The translations under genes and the position numbers were made by a program. The notes under the pieces were generated by a model. It ran no database searches. It was not told the DNA's origin and was given only the letters and a program-made list of their open reading frames with translations. A stretch of 64,000 nucleotides of DNA from Isoetes taiwanensis (taxonomy: Eukaryota > Streptophyta > Lycopodiopsida > Isoetales > Isoetaceae), in contig JAJEKV010000001.1 of the NCBI GenBank assembly GCA_021234155.1, positions 27,979,768 to 28,043,767 of the forward strand. The letters are read 5' to 3'. Shown here in pieces: positions 10,990 through 23,555 of the stretch (position 1 is the stretch's first letter; the number at the start of each line of letters is the position of its first letter).

Positions 10990-11175
10990 TGAAAATGTGG
11001 AGTGAATATGCAAGAAGGCAAATGAGATACACGAAGTAGCTAGGCTAGTGAGTGAACTGAATAATAATAAAACTAGAAAGGCATGACTATAGCTTTATAG
11101 TAGAGCCATGTCAGCAACATATGGCATGTCTAGTCATCTAGAGAGTATTGTCATGGAAAGTAGAATGTGCTAACA
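10990..11175 (-). repeat. 5' LTR of the copia element (186 bp)
   Basis: Aligns with 4790-4967 with small indels, TG...CA ends, followed by the duplicated GAGTA. Confidence 0.88.
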
Positions 11176-11382
11176 GAGTATGGTCCAGAACACAGTCTGC
11201 AGGATGTTTTCACACCAATGGTTGGATGGGGTAATATCAGAAAGCTAGATGAATATGCAAAGATTTGTGGCATGAATGAGGTAAAAGATGAAGCACAAAA
11301 TCATTATGCAATGCAAATTATCAGTCCAGGAATCATGACCTCATTACCAATTTTTTCACCGCAAGATTATCCCACCAGGTAA
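11176..11382 (+). pseudogene. Right part of reading frame split by copia insertion
   Basis: An open frame continuing that at 4682-4789. It reads GPEHSLQDVFTPMVGWGNIRK and ends with TAA at 11380-11382. The stretch looks like folded-protein sequence rather than noise, but I do not recognise it. If it was an exon, the 6.4-kb copia insertion destroyed it. Confidence 0.3.
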
Positions 11383-13080
11383 TCATGCAGAGAACTAGCA
11401 TTAAACTTCAGAGACTAGTAATAAGATTTGCAGATATTTCATAATGTATTACGAACAAAATGAGAGAGGCAACTGAACCTCTCCTAGACTGGATGATCTA
11501 AAGACTAGACATAAGAAAACATTTCATTTCATTCCTGAGTGCCTTCTGCTTTGTATGCTTAGATAAACAAATCTTGTCCATATCACATTGAGAAAAATGT
11601 GAACATAAGAAAAACAAAATGACCAATAGACTTGCTGATACCTGTGGCTGCAGCCCGCCTTGTATGAACAGCATATAATTTCCATGCATTGCCATGTGCC
11701 TTAGTCATAAGATGTTAATTATTTAGCTATTGTTTCGACTCTCTGACAACATTCCTAATGTTAAAAAATGTACAATTATTCACAACCCTTGCATAATAGT
11801 AACAGACTTGTACCATTTAAAGACGGTCTCCAATTGTATTCCAAGTGTTGGCATCAATGTCACTATCTCTGCAAATTAAGTACCACATAAGAAAGTCTTA
11901 ATATAATAAAAGGTAAAGTAGAAGGTACAGGTTTAAAAGGAAAACAGATGAAACTTCCTCCTCAAGGCCCAACACATCATCCAAGTTGACAAATTTGGAC
12001 TAAAGAACATATCAAGGACCAGCAAGCAGAAACTAATAAGTGGATAGAGTTGGTCAACCATCAGTCCTAATCTACCCATGGATGTAAAAGACACGAACTT
12101 TAACACTCTTCGTCAAAAAGGGGAGGAAACTCAAGAGACCTTATGAGCTTTACCTATTGGTAACTTCTTTGCTACTAACAGAGACCACTAAACCGACAAC
12201 CACAGATGGAAATGGAACTGCTAAACGGAAAAGACTTCAACTCTGATGTGATATAGCTTAGCGGCACAACCGTTGGCCAAAGGAAGCTGAACAACGTGTA
12301 AGGGGTCAAATTCCAAGCAGTGCACGTCCTTTTCTCTGATTCAAATGGAATCATAGCCCTTTACATCTTTCTTGCTGCCAACAAACCTTTCTGCATTAAA
12401 CAATTCAGGCTCGTCTCAATCGTTGGGGTCTCTCCAATTGCCCATACATTTACAAATAAATTAGTTTTTTTACCCTCTACTTGCAATTTGCCATGTGAAT
12501 AATGGAGCTCCAGAATGCAATCTAGATGTCTCTTTCACGATTGAAATCTAAAAGATGTAAAAAGTTAGAAAATCTTTCTTCCACCATTATGTGCATTTCC
12601 ACAATTTGAACCTTTCAAGCAAGGAGCATGAGCCAGCTCTGCTAAAAATATTATCAACAATTTCGCAGCAGCAAAGAGAAAAATGAGGAATCAAAGGTCA
12701 TCATACAGGCTTCAACCTTTTCATGGATCAGTCCAACTTTTAGATGTACATCTATCAGATCATGGTTTCGATCAGAGTAAAGCTCTTCAATAACCTTCAA
12801 GGTGCAACCGTTTGCTGATGAGCCCTGTTTGTCTCACATGCGTAACCTTGGAAATCAAACCATCCCAAAAAAGGTAAATAATCGATAACATTAAATGCAC
12901 AAGCTAGAAAGAAAGCCTCCAGACTAATTCTTTGAAATGATCTGCTGCAGCTTGAGACTCACCCTACCTCCCTGCTGTTTGTCATTACCCTTATAAACAT
13001 GCAAAAATTATATATCAACCATGTTTATATTTTTTAACTTCTCATTTCTTGAACTTATTTTCATCAATTAACCAAAGGCG
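11383..13080. other. No recognisable gene
   Basis: AT-rich with short frames only. No repeat boundary, hairpin or motif was noticed. Confidence 0.5.
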
Positions 13081-13084
13081 CAAA

Positions 13085-13560
13085 AAACAGGCCTGCTTCA
13101 ACTTATCTGACAAAAGATTATGCTCCATGATCTAATCTATAATCCCCTTTAGCGAGCGTAATCCACTACAGGCTCTTATTCTCAAGTTTCCATCTTCAAC
13201 CAGGCCAAGTAATCTTTTCTAAGGTCTAAAACCATTTCCCTTACCTCAAAAATGCCTAAAAAATCATGGTAGTGCACTACCTCCAATCCCAATCTTAGGC
13301 ACTTTCACTTGTCCTCCATCCCTCACACACCATGTTTCCTCAACAAACCCCTGCCTTGTCCCTGTTTAATTTGGAAGAATTTCCAAGACTTTTTTTCCCT
13401 AACTTCCTAGATTCTGTATAACGAGTGGGACTTCTATTTAAATCACATTTGAAAACTCAACCCAAAAGCATACTTTTCCTCCATATGTCTGAGGTACCCA
13501 AAACTATGGCTCTAAACATACCACTAAAATCTTCTTTGATTAGACTTTGTGTAGCATGTC
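13085..13560 (-). repeat. Diverged partial duplicate of 13946-13982 and 14450-14890
   Basis: 13089-13126 repeats 13946-13982 almost exactly (from GCCTGCTTCAACTTATCTG). The following 400 bp resemble 14450-14890, though clearly diverged. In this copy the two parts are about 25 bp apart. In the other copy they are separated by about 465 bp. On the minus strand this covers a broken version of the methyltransferase-like coding piece. Confidence 0.6.
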
Positions 13561-13743
13561 AGGCAAGCCCTGTTATGACTAACATCCTTCCGAACCCCTA
13601 ATCGTAGAGCAAAAACCACGTAGTTATCCCCATTCTTTACCTCAATCTCATATAGCATACAGAATACTTGCTATTGAGCAAGAATTATTTCCCTATACTG
13701 CACAGCTTCACATGACAAGATATTTATCGCAAGCAACCCCATT

Positions 13744-13971
13744 TCATGCATAACTATGCAAGCTGCTAGTGGGAATCTCTTGCTCACAAATGGTAGTGAA
13801 GGTGCACTTAATTAATCCAAGACGAACAACTTGTGCATCCACACCTACAAGAATGACATTAACTCGAGGATCCATGCTTACATCTGAACAATTGGTTGTG
13901 CTGCTTGAACCTTCTTTTCTAAGTTCAGAACCAAGAAGACCCTTCCAGGCCTGCTTCAACTTATCTGACAA
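13744..13971 (-). pseudogene. METTL13-like methyltransferase fragment
   Basis: The minus frame contains DPRVNVILVGVDAQ, which resembles the strand in METTL13-type (eEF1A methyltransferase) proteins that reads like VDVLIVDVDSSD. The N-terminal part (MSDKLKQAWKGLLG) is less clear. The following GLxxPP motif expected in the family is not preserved. Together with 14725-15063 and 15062-15423 it suggests scattered exons of one gene, partly duplicated. Assignment rests on short remembered motifs, so it is tentative. Confidence 0.3.
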
Positions 13972-14029
13972 AAGATTATGCTCTGTAATGAACTTTCCAG
14001 ACCAAAAATGCTTGCTTTGTATATATGTG

Positions 14030-14223
14030 AACTCATGAACTCACTCAGAAAGAATGTCCTCAAACATAAAGAAGCTGATTCAGAATTAAAGCAAACAGTA
14101 TTGGCTTCTTTTTTCGTAGCTGATCCGGTCGTAGAGTCCACTTCTGCTGGGGGCAATCAGAATCAGAAAAGGCCCAAAAAGGTTAAGAAAAGTACAGCCC
14201 CAAAAGAAGAAAAGGGACAATAG
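14030..14223 (+). CDS. Possible terminal exon, lysine-rich C-terminus, unidentified
   Basis: A plus-strand frame preceded by an acceptor-like CACTCAG (about 14040). It reads KHKEADSELKQTVLASFFVAD, then a serine/glycine stretch and a basic tail (QKRPKKVKKS), ending TAG at 14221-14223. An AATAAA-like sequence follows within 20 bp (ACAATAAATC). Basic low-complexity tails followed by a polyadenylation-like signal fit a 3'-terminal exon. The family is unknown. The piece is an insertion relative to the duplicate at 13085-13560. Confidence 0.3.
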
Positions 14224-14449
14224 GCATGTACAATAAATCACAGGCTTTTTTCAGGCCCTATAAATGGGTGCATTTAAATTTGTAGGTTACAGAATCGTAG
14301 ATAAGCTTTATTTGCCAAGCTTTAGATGTTCTTTTTTGCTAGATTTAACTAGCAGTTTCAACTGGAGAATGCTCCTAGATGTTGCAATTGTTGTATTTAT
14401 TTTGGTCTCATAGCCCCTATGGGTCTCCCGTAGATGTTAATAAACTCTT

Positions 14450-14724
14450 TCTAGCGTGATTAACCATCACAGGCTCTTAATTTCAAATTTTCATCTTCAA
14501 ACAGGCCAAAAGTACTTTTTTACAAGGTCTAAAACAACAAACGATGTCCCACGCCTCAATTTTGAACCTTTAAAATGCCTACAAAGGAATGCTGGTAATG
14601 CACCACCTCTAATTCAAATCATAAGAACTTTCAACCATCCCTCATTCATGTTTCAAGCTGGGCCCTATAAGGCACAAACCAGCAACTATAGGTGCCAAGT
14701 AGACATGAACAAGCCTCCTGTTAT
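14450..14724 (-). repeat. Second copy of the methyltransferase-region duplication
   Basis: The better-preserved partner of 13140-13560, continuing to about 14890. It overlaps the 3' part of the minus-strand methyltransferase-like fragment. Confidence 0.5.
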
Positions 14725-15063
14725 CTACTGTAAATCTGCTAACATGTTTTCGCAACAAATCCCTGCCTTGTTCTCTGTTTCCAAAACATTCTTTTCCTGA
14801 CAGCGTAAACTGTTGTATAACAAGAGGACCTCTGTCTGGATCAAATTAGGTACATGTTGAAAACGAAGCCTGTGTCTAAATAAAGATTCTGCTGTCTCAT
14901 CTGAAATAAGATCACCGTCTTTTACAACCATCAATCCGTTTAACAGTGAGCAAACTTCCTCTTCAAAAATTTTGCTTATTATATTGTCTATATAGGACAG
15001 GAAGGGGATAGCAGGAGGTCCAGACCTGAAGGAAGAATGAGGTGCAAGCATCGTTGCAAGCAT
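14725..15063 (-). pseudogene. METTL13-like methyltransferase fragment
   Basis: A minus frame of 112 codons with SLFRHRLRFQHVPNLIQTEVLL. This resembles the METTL13-family segment FRRLxFxxxxxLVQSEALL that precedes the C-terminal methyltransferase domain. The following glycine-rich SAM-binding motif is not found in the expected place. The fragment is probably part of a decayed gene running right to left from about 15423. Confidence 0.38.
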
Positions 15064-15423
15064 GCCCAGTTTGTTCTTAGTTCTTCATCTTCCTCAGATT
15101 TACCCTTTGCTGAATCCCCGTCTCCCGCTTCTTGGGTCATCACCCTTCCTGGTTATAAGAATCAACCTGCAACATGGGCTGATGCTAAGAGCTGCCATCC
15201 CTTGCTCAGTTGAAAAGATCCATTCTTCCTCCATTCCTTTTGGAACAATGATTGCAGCTCATTCTGGCCCCAAATTACTCTCATAGATCGCAGAATCCAT
15301 AACTATAACAACCACCATGAATTTTTCCAAGGTAGCCTTTCCATTACTGTTGGGTGCAGGGAACTCAAAGAAAACCCTACCACTTTGAATTTCGGCAAAC
15401 GTACTCTTTTCAAGCGTCCCCAT
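15062..15423 (-). pseudogene. METTL13-like methyltransferase, middle region
   Basis: Two minus-strand stretches in one frame, separated by a TGA at 15259-15261. The upstream one starts at ATG 15423 (54 codons, VFFEFPAPNSNGKATLEKF). The downstream one reads AAIIVPKGMEEEWIFSTEQG, then SPCCRLILITRKGDD. The pattern (I/V)VPxGxxxEWxFSTxEG is a recognisable feature of METTL13-type methyltransferases, which modify eEF1A. With the in-frame stop this copy is probably non-functional. Confidence 0.42.
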
Positions 15424-15479
15424 GCAGGAGCTACGAAGGCTTCATTTTATAGGCACGCGACGATGATAAGTTTGGCCTG

Positions 15480-18400
15480 GAGCAGACCTTCTCAGGAGGA
15501 TTAGATTTCTCTGTTTCTCTGTTGAAGCTACAAGTGACGTTAAAGCCTTATTGCTGAAAGAAGATGAGTATACGATTAATCATATGCATGCAAAACTGCA
15601 GTACGATGAGAATGCTTATCAAAAGGATGAGGTTTACAATAAAACTGGGGGGTGTGGTGCATCATGGCATAGTTCATTTCAAACAGATTGCTCCATATAT
15701 CATTTTGTTGCTTTGCAACATCCTACTGCATGCTCTGAGCCTCTAGAAGAATAACAGCAGATTTCTTTGTTTCTTTGCAGTGTACATCCTGCTGCATTTT
15801 CTGAGCCTTAAGATAGAAAGCATAAAAGAATAGCAGAGATAATTTTCAAACAGATTGTTCCATATTTCAGATTATTCTAGTCTATTCTCTACCCATGCAG
15901 TGTACACACCTACTGCATGCTCAGTTCCAAGCCTAAAGTGCATTCGTTTGCACATATGTTATACATCAAACAACCTTATGCATAATGAGAAATTCTCTTT
16001 AAATAGCATCATTGGCTTAGTGCAAGGGCAACAATTGCTTTAACAAGTGTGTGTAGTGGCCATGCCATTAGGTGGCAATGTCATGGCAGAGACTACAACT
16101 TCAAGATGTGCTCAACTTCATAGTGCTTTGTCTGTGCCTAAAAATCTTAATTTCCTGCAGACATGTGAAACCAAATGTTGCAAATTGACATGTCTAGTTG
16201 GGAAACGCCTTCGCTCCCTATAATTGGAAAGAAGAGGCAAGGTCTCTGATTGTATTCGCATTAGGCTAGTAAAATACTTGTGCTCGACCATTTAGCATAG
16301 CTTGTTATCAAATATCAAGTCACATTCATGTCTGTGCCTATAATGCATAGTGCTGCCTTTCCTGCAGATGTGCGACTGTCGTTGCCTATGATTGGACAGA
16401 AGAGGCAAGGTGGTTGTATTGTGCATTAGCAGAGCACAAGGGCATCTATGCAAGGAATTGTAGGTCATGCACACATTTGAATAATCACCTATTATGCAAC
16501 AAAAAAAAATAGCTTGTTTGATTTATAGTATTCTGCCTAAATGCTCTGCACATGATGTTTGATGGCCATCTAGTCTGTAATGTGCTTGGCTTGCTGCATT
16601 TCATGTATAAAATTTAAGTTGATCATGCATAGACTACACATGCATTTGACCATCCTTTAAACATAGAAGCTTGATATCCTTGTTTAGGTCTTTCACTATG
16701 TTAAGTTTTGTATGACATCAATATTACTATGCAGGCATTTTCAGCTTGGTTCTGCATTTATGCCACCAAAGACTCAATCAAAGTAGGAGAAAGATTCTGC
16801 ATGTGTAGCCATGAGCTGCTTACATGGATACTTAACCCACTCGAGATTGTTTATAAAGAAGACATTAGAATGAGGGGATCACAATCGAAGTTTGGACAAC
16901 ACTCCAAGATTTAGAGGATCCTCTCAAGACAGAAAACAGCCTATGTATCCAAGAGGATGTGGCATTGAGAAACACTAGAGGAGCATGTGTGAACGAATCT
17001 AGAGGGATTTCCAAACAGTGACATTATGGATGAACTTTTCACATAAATGAAAGTATAAATGAACAAGAACTGCTTCAAGGATTCTTCTCAAGATCTGCAT
17101 ATTGCACATAATGTGAAAAGAAGGTTTCCAGGGGATGAATACACTGAATCTTTTGACAATGATGACATGGCAGGCATGGCTGACATTAAAAAGCGATCAG
17201 AACTGGAACTCCTTGTTGTTGTTTCAGTTATGACGCTAACTATACAATGCTGATGTGTACAATCAAGTCAAATACATTAATAGTTTAGATACACTTTTGA
17301 AATAATTGGCCAACAATTTTCATTTCTCAGAGTACCATTTCAGAGGTGCTACAGCATTGTTTTCAAAGACTTGTTGACTTGGTTTATGCAGGGCGCACTG
17401 GTACGAGGACTACAGGTGGCCTCAGGAGACATGTCAGCAAGAGACAGCCCATCCATGCAGAGATAGAACAAGGCCCTGCCAATATGGAAACTAGGGCAAA
17501 AAAAGGAGGAACCAACAGTAAAAAGTTGCATCCTACACAGGGTAAGGATAGAGACTTTCCATAAAGATGAAAGCAGCAAATGCGATTTCAGAAGAAAATG
17601 GAGGATAAAAAGAGCCTCCTATGGTGAAATACGTTTCCAGACCTAATTTTTAGTATGCCAGACCATGCCTCCTTATTTTTTTAATCGGGCATCTAGAGTT
17701 TCATTCAATCTACTTCACTTAGATAGACAATAAGGTTCATGGGTCCAGACTACTTGATCCCATAGACCCACTGAATCTTGGATCTTTAGAAATCTCTCTC
17801 TCCGTCCTTTCTCTTCCTCCTTCCTCCCTGAGACATACCTTCCTGTACCATATTTCTGGTCCACATAATGTACAGCAATCCAATAAACAGAGGGGTCCAA
17901 CAGAATTTTGTATCCAGTTTAACCTGAAAAAGATAAGTAAATTTTTTCCTTAGATTAGGAAAAAACAATTTGACATAAATAAATCAGAAGCATAGACTTA
18001 AGCCAAGGCTGTACTAGTAAGGGAGGATCAATCAATCCATAGGATGGGGAAAGCTTAATAGGATGATGCAAGGTACGTCCAATATGGACATCAACTCTGA
18101 AAACTCTGCTGCTTCCCAAACTCCATGAAACTGACCAGATATCAGTAGTGCTTTCTGATTACACATCTTGTATCTGAGGTTGGGCACCTCCTAAATGAGC
18201 TCAATTTGGTCAAGATCAATGCAAGAAGAAAGGAGTGCCTAAAAAGTGTAGGGCTATTAGAAAGAGGCATTTTATGCAGAACACGACATATAATAAATAT
18301 GTGCATGTCCTAATCATTGAGCTCCTTGTAGGACCCATGTTTCCACTCCCTGTATAGTTTTATAAAAGAATCTGTGGCATAGCCAAAGAACATGAAGATT

Positions 18401-19860
18401 CACTATGTGCTCTGGATAGTGCACATTATTTCCTTAAGATTCCGGATACATGCAGTTCCTTATTAATGCAGCAGACTGTGTCTTCGTGATGAATTCACAA
18501 ACAACAACTACAACATTCATGACGCCAATGCAATGGCAACAATGAATGAGATATATCAGTTCTGCATTCTTAGCTTGTCCTACAAGCTCAGTGCTCGTTA
18601 ATATACTGCAGATATGTGCTCAAATAGTTGATCCAGCATCAATGCTGATGACTGTTTCCTGAATGTCCAGTAAAAACTCCAGATTACGATGCAAGCTGTC
18701 ACCTTGGCTACCCCCATGTCCTTGACAACATGTAAGTAATAAACATTTATTTTAACCTGTTTGGTTCTTGGAGCACACATCACTGGCTTTGGAGGCTTCA
18801 TTGATTGCCTGTTTTTTGTGATCTAGCTGGCTTTAGAAAGGTTATATTATTCCTGCGGCAAGCTAAGAATAAAATCATTTACTATGAAGTTTCGAGTCTT
18901 CTGCATATTTAAAGACAGCATCAATCAAAACCCCTTTGCGAGACAATAGATAATGGTGGATGGTATTTTACAATTACATCTTAACAACTTTAGTTTTCTG
19001 AAAGAAAATAAAGGAGACTATTGTAATCCATACCCACCCTATTTGATGCAAGTAGCATTAGAAAGAAAACGAAGCAAACTCCTACAAGTTTCTTGGTGTT
19101 TGTATTGCCATCACTGCAGACAAGTATGCGATGCACAAGTATTGGGGAATCCCCATCTCCCCTGCACTTGTATGTATATAGAGGATGACAATAATGAGCC
19201 TCGTATTCCGATGCCATCGTGAAGTCCAAAACAAAACTGGAAATGCAAATGCCAAAATAAGAATCTCATATGTAAAATGGTATTGCTAATCCGTGTTAAT
19301 GTGATCTTTCCAGGCCAAACCCTGCTCTTTGCTCTCTAGTGCAGCAGCATTTTCCAGTATTCCTGACCTAAACTATCTCTGACTAATGCAAGAGCAAAAA
19401 TGCAGTAAAAAGTATCTAAAGCGCATAGGGAGCTTAACCTCGGGTAACTACGCTAAACTGAAATTTAAGCATATCAAGGGGAAGGGAACAGTAATATCTT
19501 CAAATTCATTTGCCTAGCCAATTAATCAGTCAGTAGTCCAGCCACTGATGCTGCAATTCTTCTTATATGTGTACAATGACATAAGCCAAGCATTATTCTA
19601 AACAGTAGACTCTGTTGCCAGTTCTAGATTGACACTTTATTTAGGTGCCCTTTTCTCTCTCAGTATAATCAAAATTCTTAGAATAAAGTTTCCGTTTTAC
19701 CTCCTCTCCTATCCCTGGTCGAGCCCCTTTGAGAAACGCCTCAACGAAGAAACATAGCAAAGCTAATGCTTACAAGCGGGAGGTCGAATCCAGTCACGGG
19801 AAAGTAGATTGTCATTCGTTTTTTTGGTGGTCATTGTTGTTTGGTCCCCGGGGAGGGATT
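15480..19860. other. No recognisable gene
   Basis: Over 4 kb with only short frames on both strands. Near 15700-15950 the phrase CTACTGCATGCTC and variants recur, hinting at decayed local duplication. None of the frames (for example 17059-17253 or 18598-18801) carries a motif I know. Confidence 0.5.
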
Positions 19861-19868
19861 CAGCCAGT

Positions 19869-19932
19869 AGAGGTGATTCGTTTTTTCGTTGGGGTTCCTA
19901 GGGTGATTCGGTTTTTCGTTGGGGTTCCTAGG
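19869..19932. repeat. Short tandem duplication, about 31 bp x 2
   Basis: The unit GGTGATTCGTTTTTTCGTTG, continuing to GGGGTTCCTAGG, occurs twice in direct succession with one or two changes. Confidence 0.75.
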
Positions 19933-19934
19933 GG

Positions 19935-22900
19935 GGCAACTCGAGGTGTAGGGGAAAATAAAAGAAGATGAACACATTGGAATACCCATTGATGCTTCCA
20001 CAACTACGCACTATTATGATCACCTTGCAATTGACAAGAAGATGCATTTAGATATTTAGGAGTTTATCGTTTTAAATTATCATTAGCTAGGCGATGGAGC
20101 TAGGCGGTGCCATATCCGAGCTTTGGCTAGTTTTTGCTTGGTTAGAAAGTGGCAATGGTTTTCAGGTATAGGTTCAAGGAATTGGCAGGACCAGATCTTT
20201 AGTCCAAGTAGTGCATTGCTTGAGTTCAATGTAGTTTTCTAACCTCTATCTGATTCGATACATTCGTTCCCTGCTAAGCATTCGCATTTCTAAGTTTTGG
20301 TTAATCTGACAATACTCTCGAAAGAGTATAGGAGAGACTAATCCGTGAGTTTGAAATTCTTGCAAATTAGAAAAAAGGAGTTGGCTCCTAAGACAGTGAG
20401 CCAAGGCTGAAGGATTGACGCTCTGCATTAGTGCAGCATTGCATGCATGGTCCTGGTATTTTCGTATTTTCTAAAGTTCCCTTTTTGTGAACTTTGTGGC
20501 TTTGCTGGATTCCTATAGTTCTCTAATAAATCTCTCACAAGAGAGATATGTGGGTTCTAACGGCTTCATTAGATAAGATACAAGCTGGAGAAAACAAGAA
20601 CTTTCGTAAGAGCAAATTGTTTTTGGATCAAAAGGCCCATTTTGTAGTGCTTGCTCCCCTTCTTCCTTCATACTTGACTCAAGGCGTTAACAATGGCGAT
20701 AGATGCTAGGAGTTGTTGGGTTTGTGTGATAGATGATTTTATTGCATCCAATATATACATTTCAATGTCAATGTCGACACATGAGATTCTGTTTGTTCGT
20801 AAATCATGGAAGCATGCAGCAAAAATAACATGATTTGAAGATATGGTTTAGAATATGGCTTATTGCAGCTTAAGAACTGGAGGACGAGCTAAGGCAAGAT
20901 TCTTGCAGCCATAGATAGAACTATTCTTTGTGATTTTCAATCGTATTACATGGGAAACTCGCATAATGATAGCAGATGCTTCTAGCTGCCTAGTTGATTC
21001 GTTCCTAGAACAAGTTTTTATGAGTATTTGAATAGAGCACAACAAGAGACCTTCAAGCCTCAAAAACGCCAAGAAGGGATCAAGGAAAGATCTTCAAAAC
21101 TGAATAGAGATAACAACCCATTACATTGCACACTTCAAAATTAAATTCCCCCTTAAACCCCCATTGGTTTGGGTGCATATTCACACGGGGGGTGGCCCCG
21201 GGCAGCGAGAGCCCCTATAATTATGTTTCGCATGTACAAAATCAACACCATATAGTACATTACCTCAAATCTTATAGTATTTTGTAAATGTTCTTATACA
21301 GTATAGCATTTTTTGTATATGAATACCCCACAAACGAGGAACTTTATGTACGGTGTAGATCAAGGAATAAAGGGTGCATATGCCTATCCAACAGCTTTAA
21401 GTCTCGGGCACAGGATTTAAAAGGTACAAAATCAAGTAGACAGCATAAATCTGTCAGTAATTCATGCAGAATATGATGTTTGGAAGGCGGAATCAAGCTC
21501 CAAATGTGTAAGCCGGTCCTTCTTCAAGGTACTCACTCTGTTCTTCACCTCAAAGCCCTCGAAAATCTTCTGAGCACAAAAGCCCCTTTTAAAATTCCCC
21601 TATTTCGTCTCGTTCTTGGCTAATTTGGTTTAATGCTTTGTTTTTTAGCTTCTGTGATGAGTTCTTGGTGTTAAACAAGACAATTCGGTAGCTCAGGGTA
21701 ATGATTAGGCAGTTGTTTCAGGCTAATTATACGGATCTTGGCACTTCCGGGATTTAGGGTTCTTGGCAATCTTGTAGAAATATCCCACAGGCCGAATTCA
21801 AACGGGAGGCTCAAGGTATATAACAACAAATAAATTCAATATAATTAATAAATAGCGTGTAATATCCACGTGGGCCTCGGTACCTCCACCGCCCCACACG
21901 CCCGGATATTCCACGTGGCGGGGGGTGATTGGCTAAGGAATCTAGGCTGGGGGGGTAGATAGGAAATATTTTTCAAGAACCATGTTTGGAGGTCAAAATG
22001 AACGAATTTTTTAATTTTCTTTTTTGCAAAAAGAATCTTTTTTGATGCTCTAGAGGAGGTGGAATCTTATTTGCAAAAGGGGCCCTTTTGAATTTTGGCC
22101 TTGAAAAGGGGTATATGGATGGAGATGTGGCATGTGGGCATGATGAATTGGCAATGTGAGGATGACATGGCAAGTAAAGGTGATGAGGTGTCAAATAACT
22201 TGGCTAAGAATATTTTTTCTAGTCAAAACATGGGATGAGATGGACATGATGTGTATGACATGTGGATGATGATGTGGAAGTGTTGGTGATGATGTGGCAA
22301 AATGATATGTCTCCCTTATGGATTTAACCATGTAATTTGAAGAACTTTTGCAAAAGATAGAATTTCAATGGGGAGACACGTGCATAGTGTGACATGGCAA
22401 TATGGATGATATGTATGGTGACTTGGCCTTTTTTGAGTGTTGTCATAGGTCAACTTTAGCATCAAAGCATATAATTTGCATTCTATAGGCAAATTTTAAC
22501 TCTTAAGTGCTTCCCTTAGGAATTTTGCACTCTCTCATTTTTTTACTTTTAGAGATAGGAATTTGACCTTTGACCATGTGTATGACCAAGTCAAGTGGAA
22601 ATTTGTGCTTCAATGAGATGGTGATGGCATGGTAAGTGTTTGTTCCGGGCACTAGGCACTAGGTTCAATTCAGTAAGATCCAGTAAGAAGCAGATCGTAA
22701 GCTATATTGATGCATGATGATCCTTTTTGTTAATAGATATTGCAGGTAAATATCTCACAAAGCACAAACTATATGTCATACTACATGGGCCACGCTGCCG
22801 GCGGGCATGTATCTAGGTACAATATCAGTAAAGAAATCTTGATTCCAATGTGCAGCTCATGGACTTTGATTTTAAATATGTAGCAATATGATGTGAAATG

Positions 22901-22947
22901 GGAAGAAAAAGCAATATGAGTGAAACGTGCAGGGAAAGCAAGCTGGT
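19935..22947. other. No recognisable gene
   Basis: No coding motif. The 22080-22320 stretch is rich in GATGATGTGG-type words. The left flank of the copia LTR at 22948 shows no obvious duplication partner after 34290. Confidence 0.5.
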
Positions 22948-23515
22948 TGTTGACTTTGTACATATAATCTAAGTGGTCATTACACAATTTAACTGCAATG
23001 CACGATGTTCAGTTGCATAGAAGGATATGAAGCATGGTTGTACAAGTTAGTGTGTCTCACCTAGTGTGCATGGGTTGAGAAATGAGAATAATTAAAGATG
23101 CCTTAATATTTGAGGTCAGGCAATGGTGAATATGTTGAACCTTTATATTTAGATATTGGGTCGAAATGGAGGCAAAGCGTATTTTCAAAATGGAAAGACC
23201 TTGAAGCATGGAGACTGTGCATACAAGTCCCATGCAGGCCGAAAATGTGCCGAAGCAGTCGGATCTGACCTAAAAACTGATAAAATAGTATGATAGAATA
23301 TATACAAAGTTTCGATCAATTTAAGCAAGTCGCATATGTGAGAAAGGCCGAGTTTTTTTTCTTTAAGTTATCATGAACAATGTTTTGCTCATTACCATTT
23401 GAGAGTAAAAGTTTCAATAGTTGCATATATGTGAAAATCCTGTTGTTTAGTCGATGCTTAATTATTTATTGTGACTTGTTTGTATACGAGATTTGGATAT
23501 CAAATTGCATAGACA
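22948..23515 (+). repeat. 5' LTR of second copia element
   Basis: Begins TGTTGACTTTGTA and ends GCATAGACA. It aligns with 33711-34290, with scattered substitutions indicating some age. Confidence 0.85.
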
Positions 23516-23535
23516 TTAATCTTGTTATCATCATT

Positions 23536-23547
23536 TGGTATCAGAGC
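23536..23547 (+). promoter_or_regulatory. tRNA-iMet primer-binding site
   Basis: TGGTATCAGAGC lies 20 bp after the LTR end. Confidence 0.9.
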
Positions 23548-23555
23548 CAGAAACA

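Larger units (their letters stand above)
4790..11175 (-). mobile_element. Ty1/copia LTR retrotransposon, degenerate, with nested insertion
   Basis: Two related LTRs (4790-4967 and 10990-11175) both begin TGAA and end GCTAACA. They are flanked by the 5-bp duplication GAGTA (4785-4789 and 11176-11180). Coding order on the minus strand is gag, integrase C-terminal part, reverse transcriptase, RNase H, the Ty1/copia order. Protease and the integrase core are missing: the gag zinc-knuckle part abuts the integrase tail near 6970. Frames carry stops and shifts. A second LTR element sits inside gag at 7515-10239. The LTRs differ by small indels, so this insertion is older than its guest. Confidence 0.9.
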
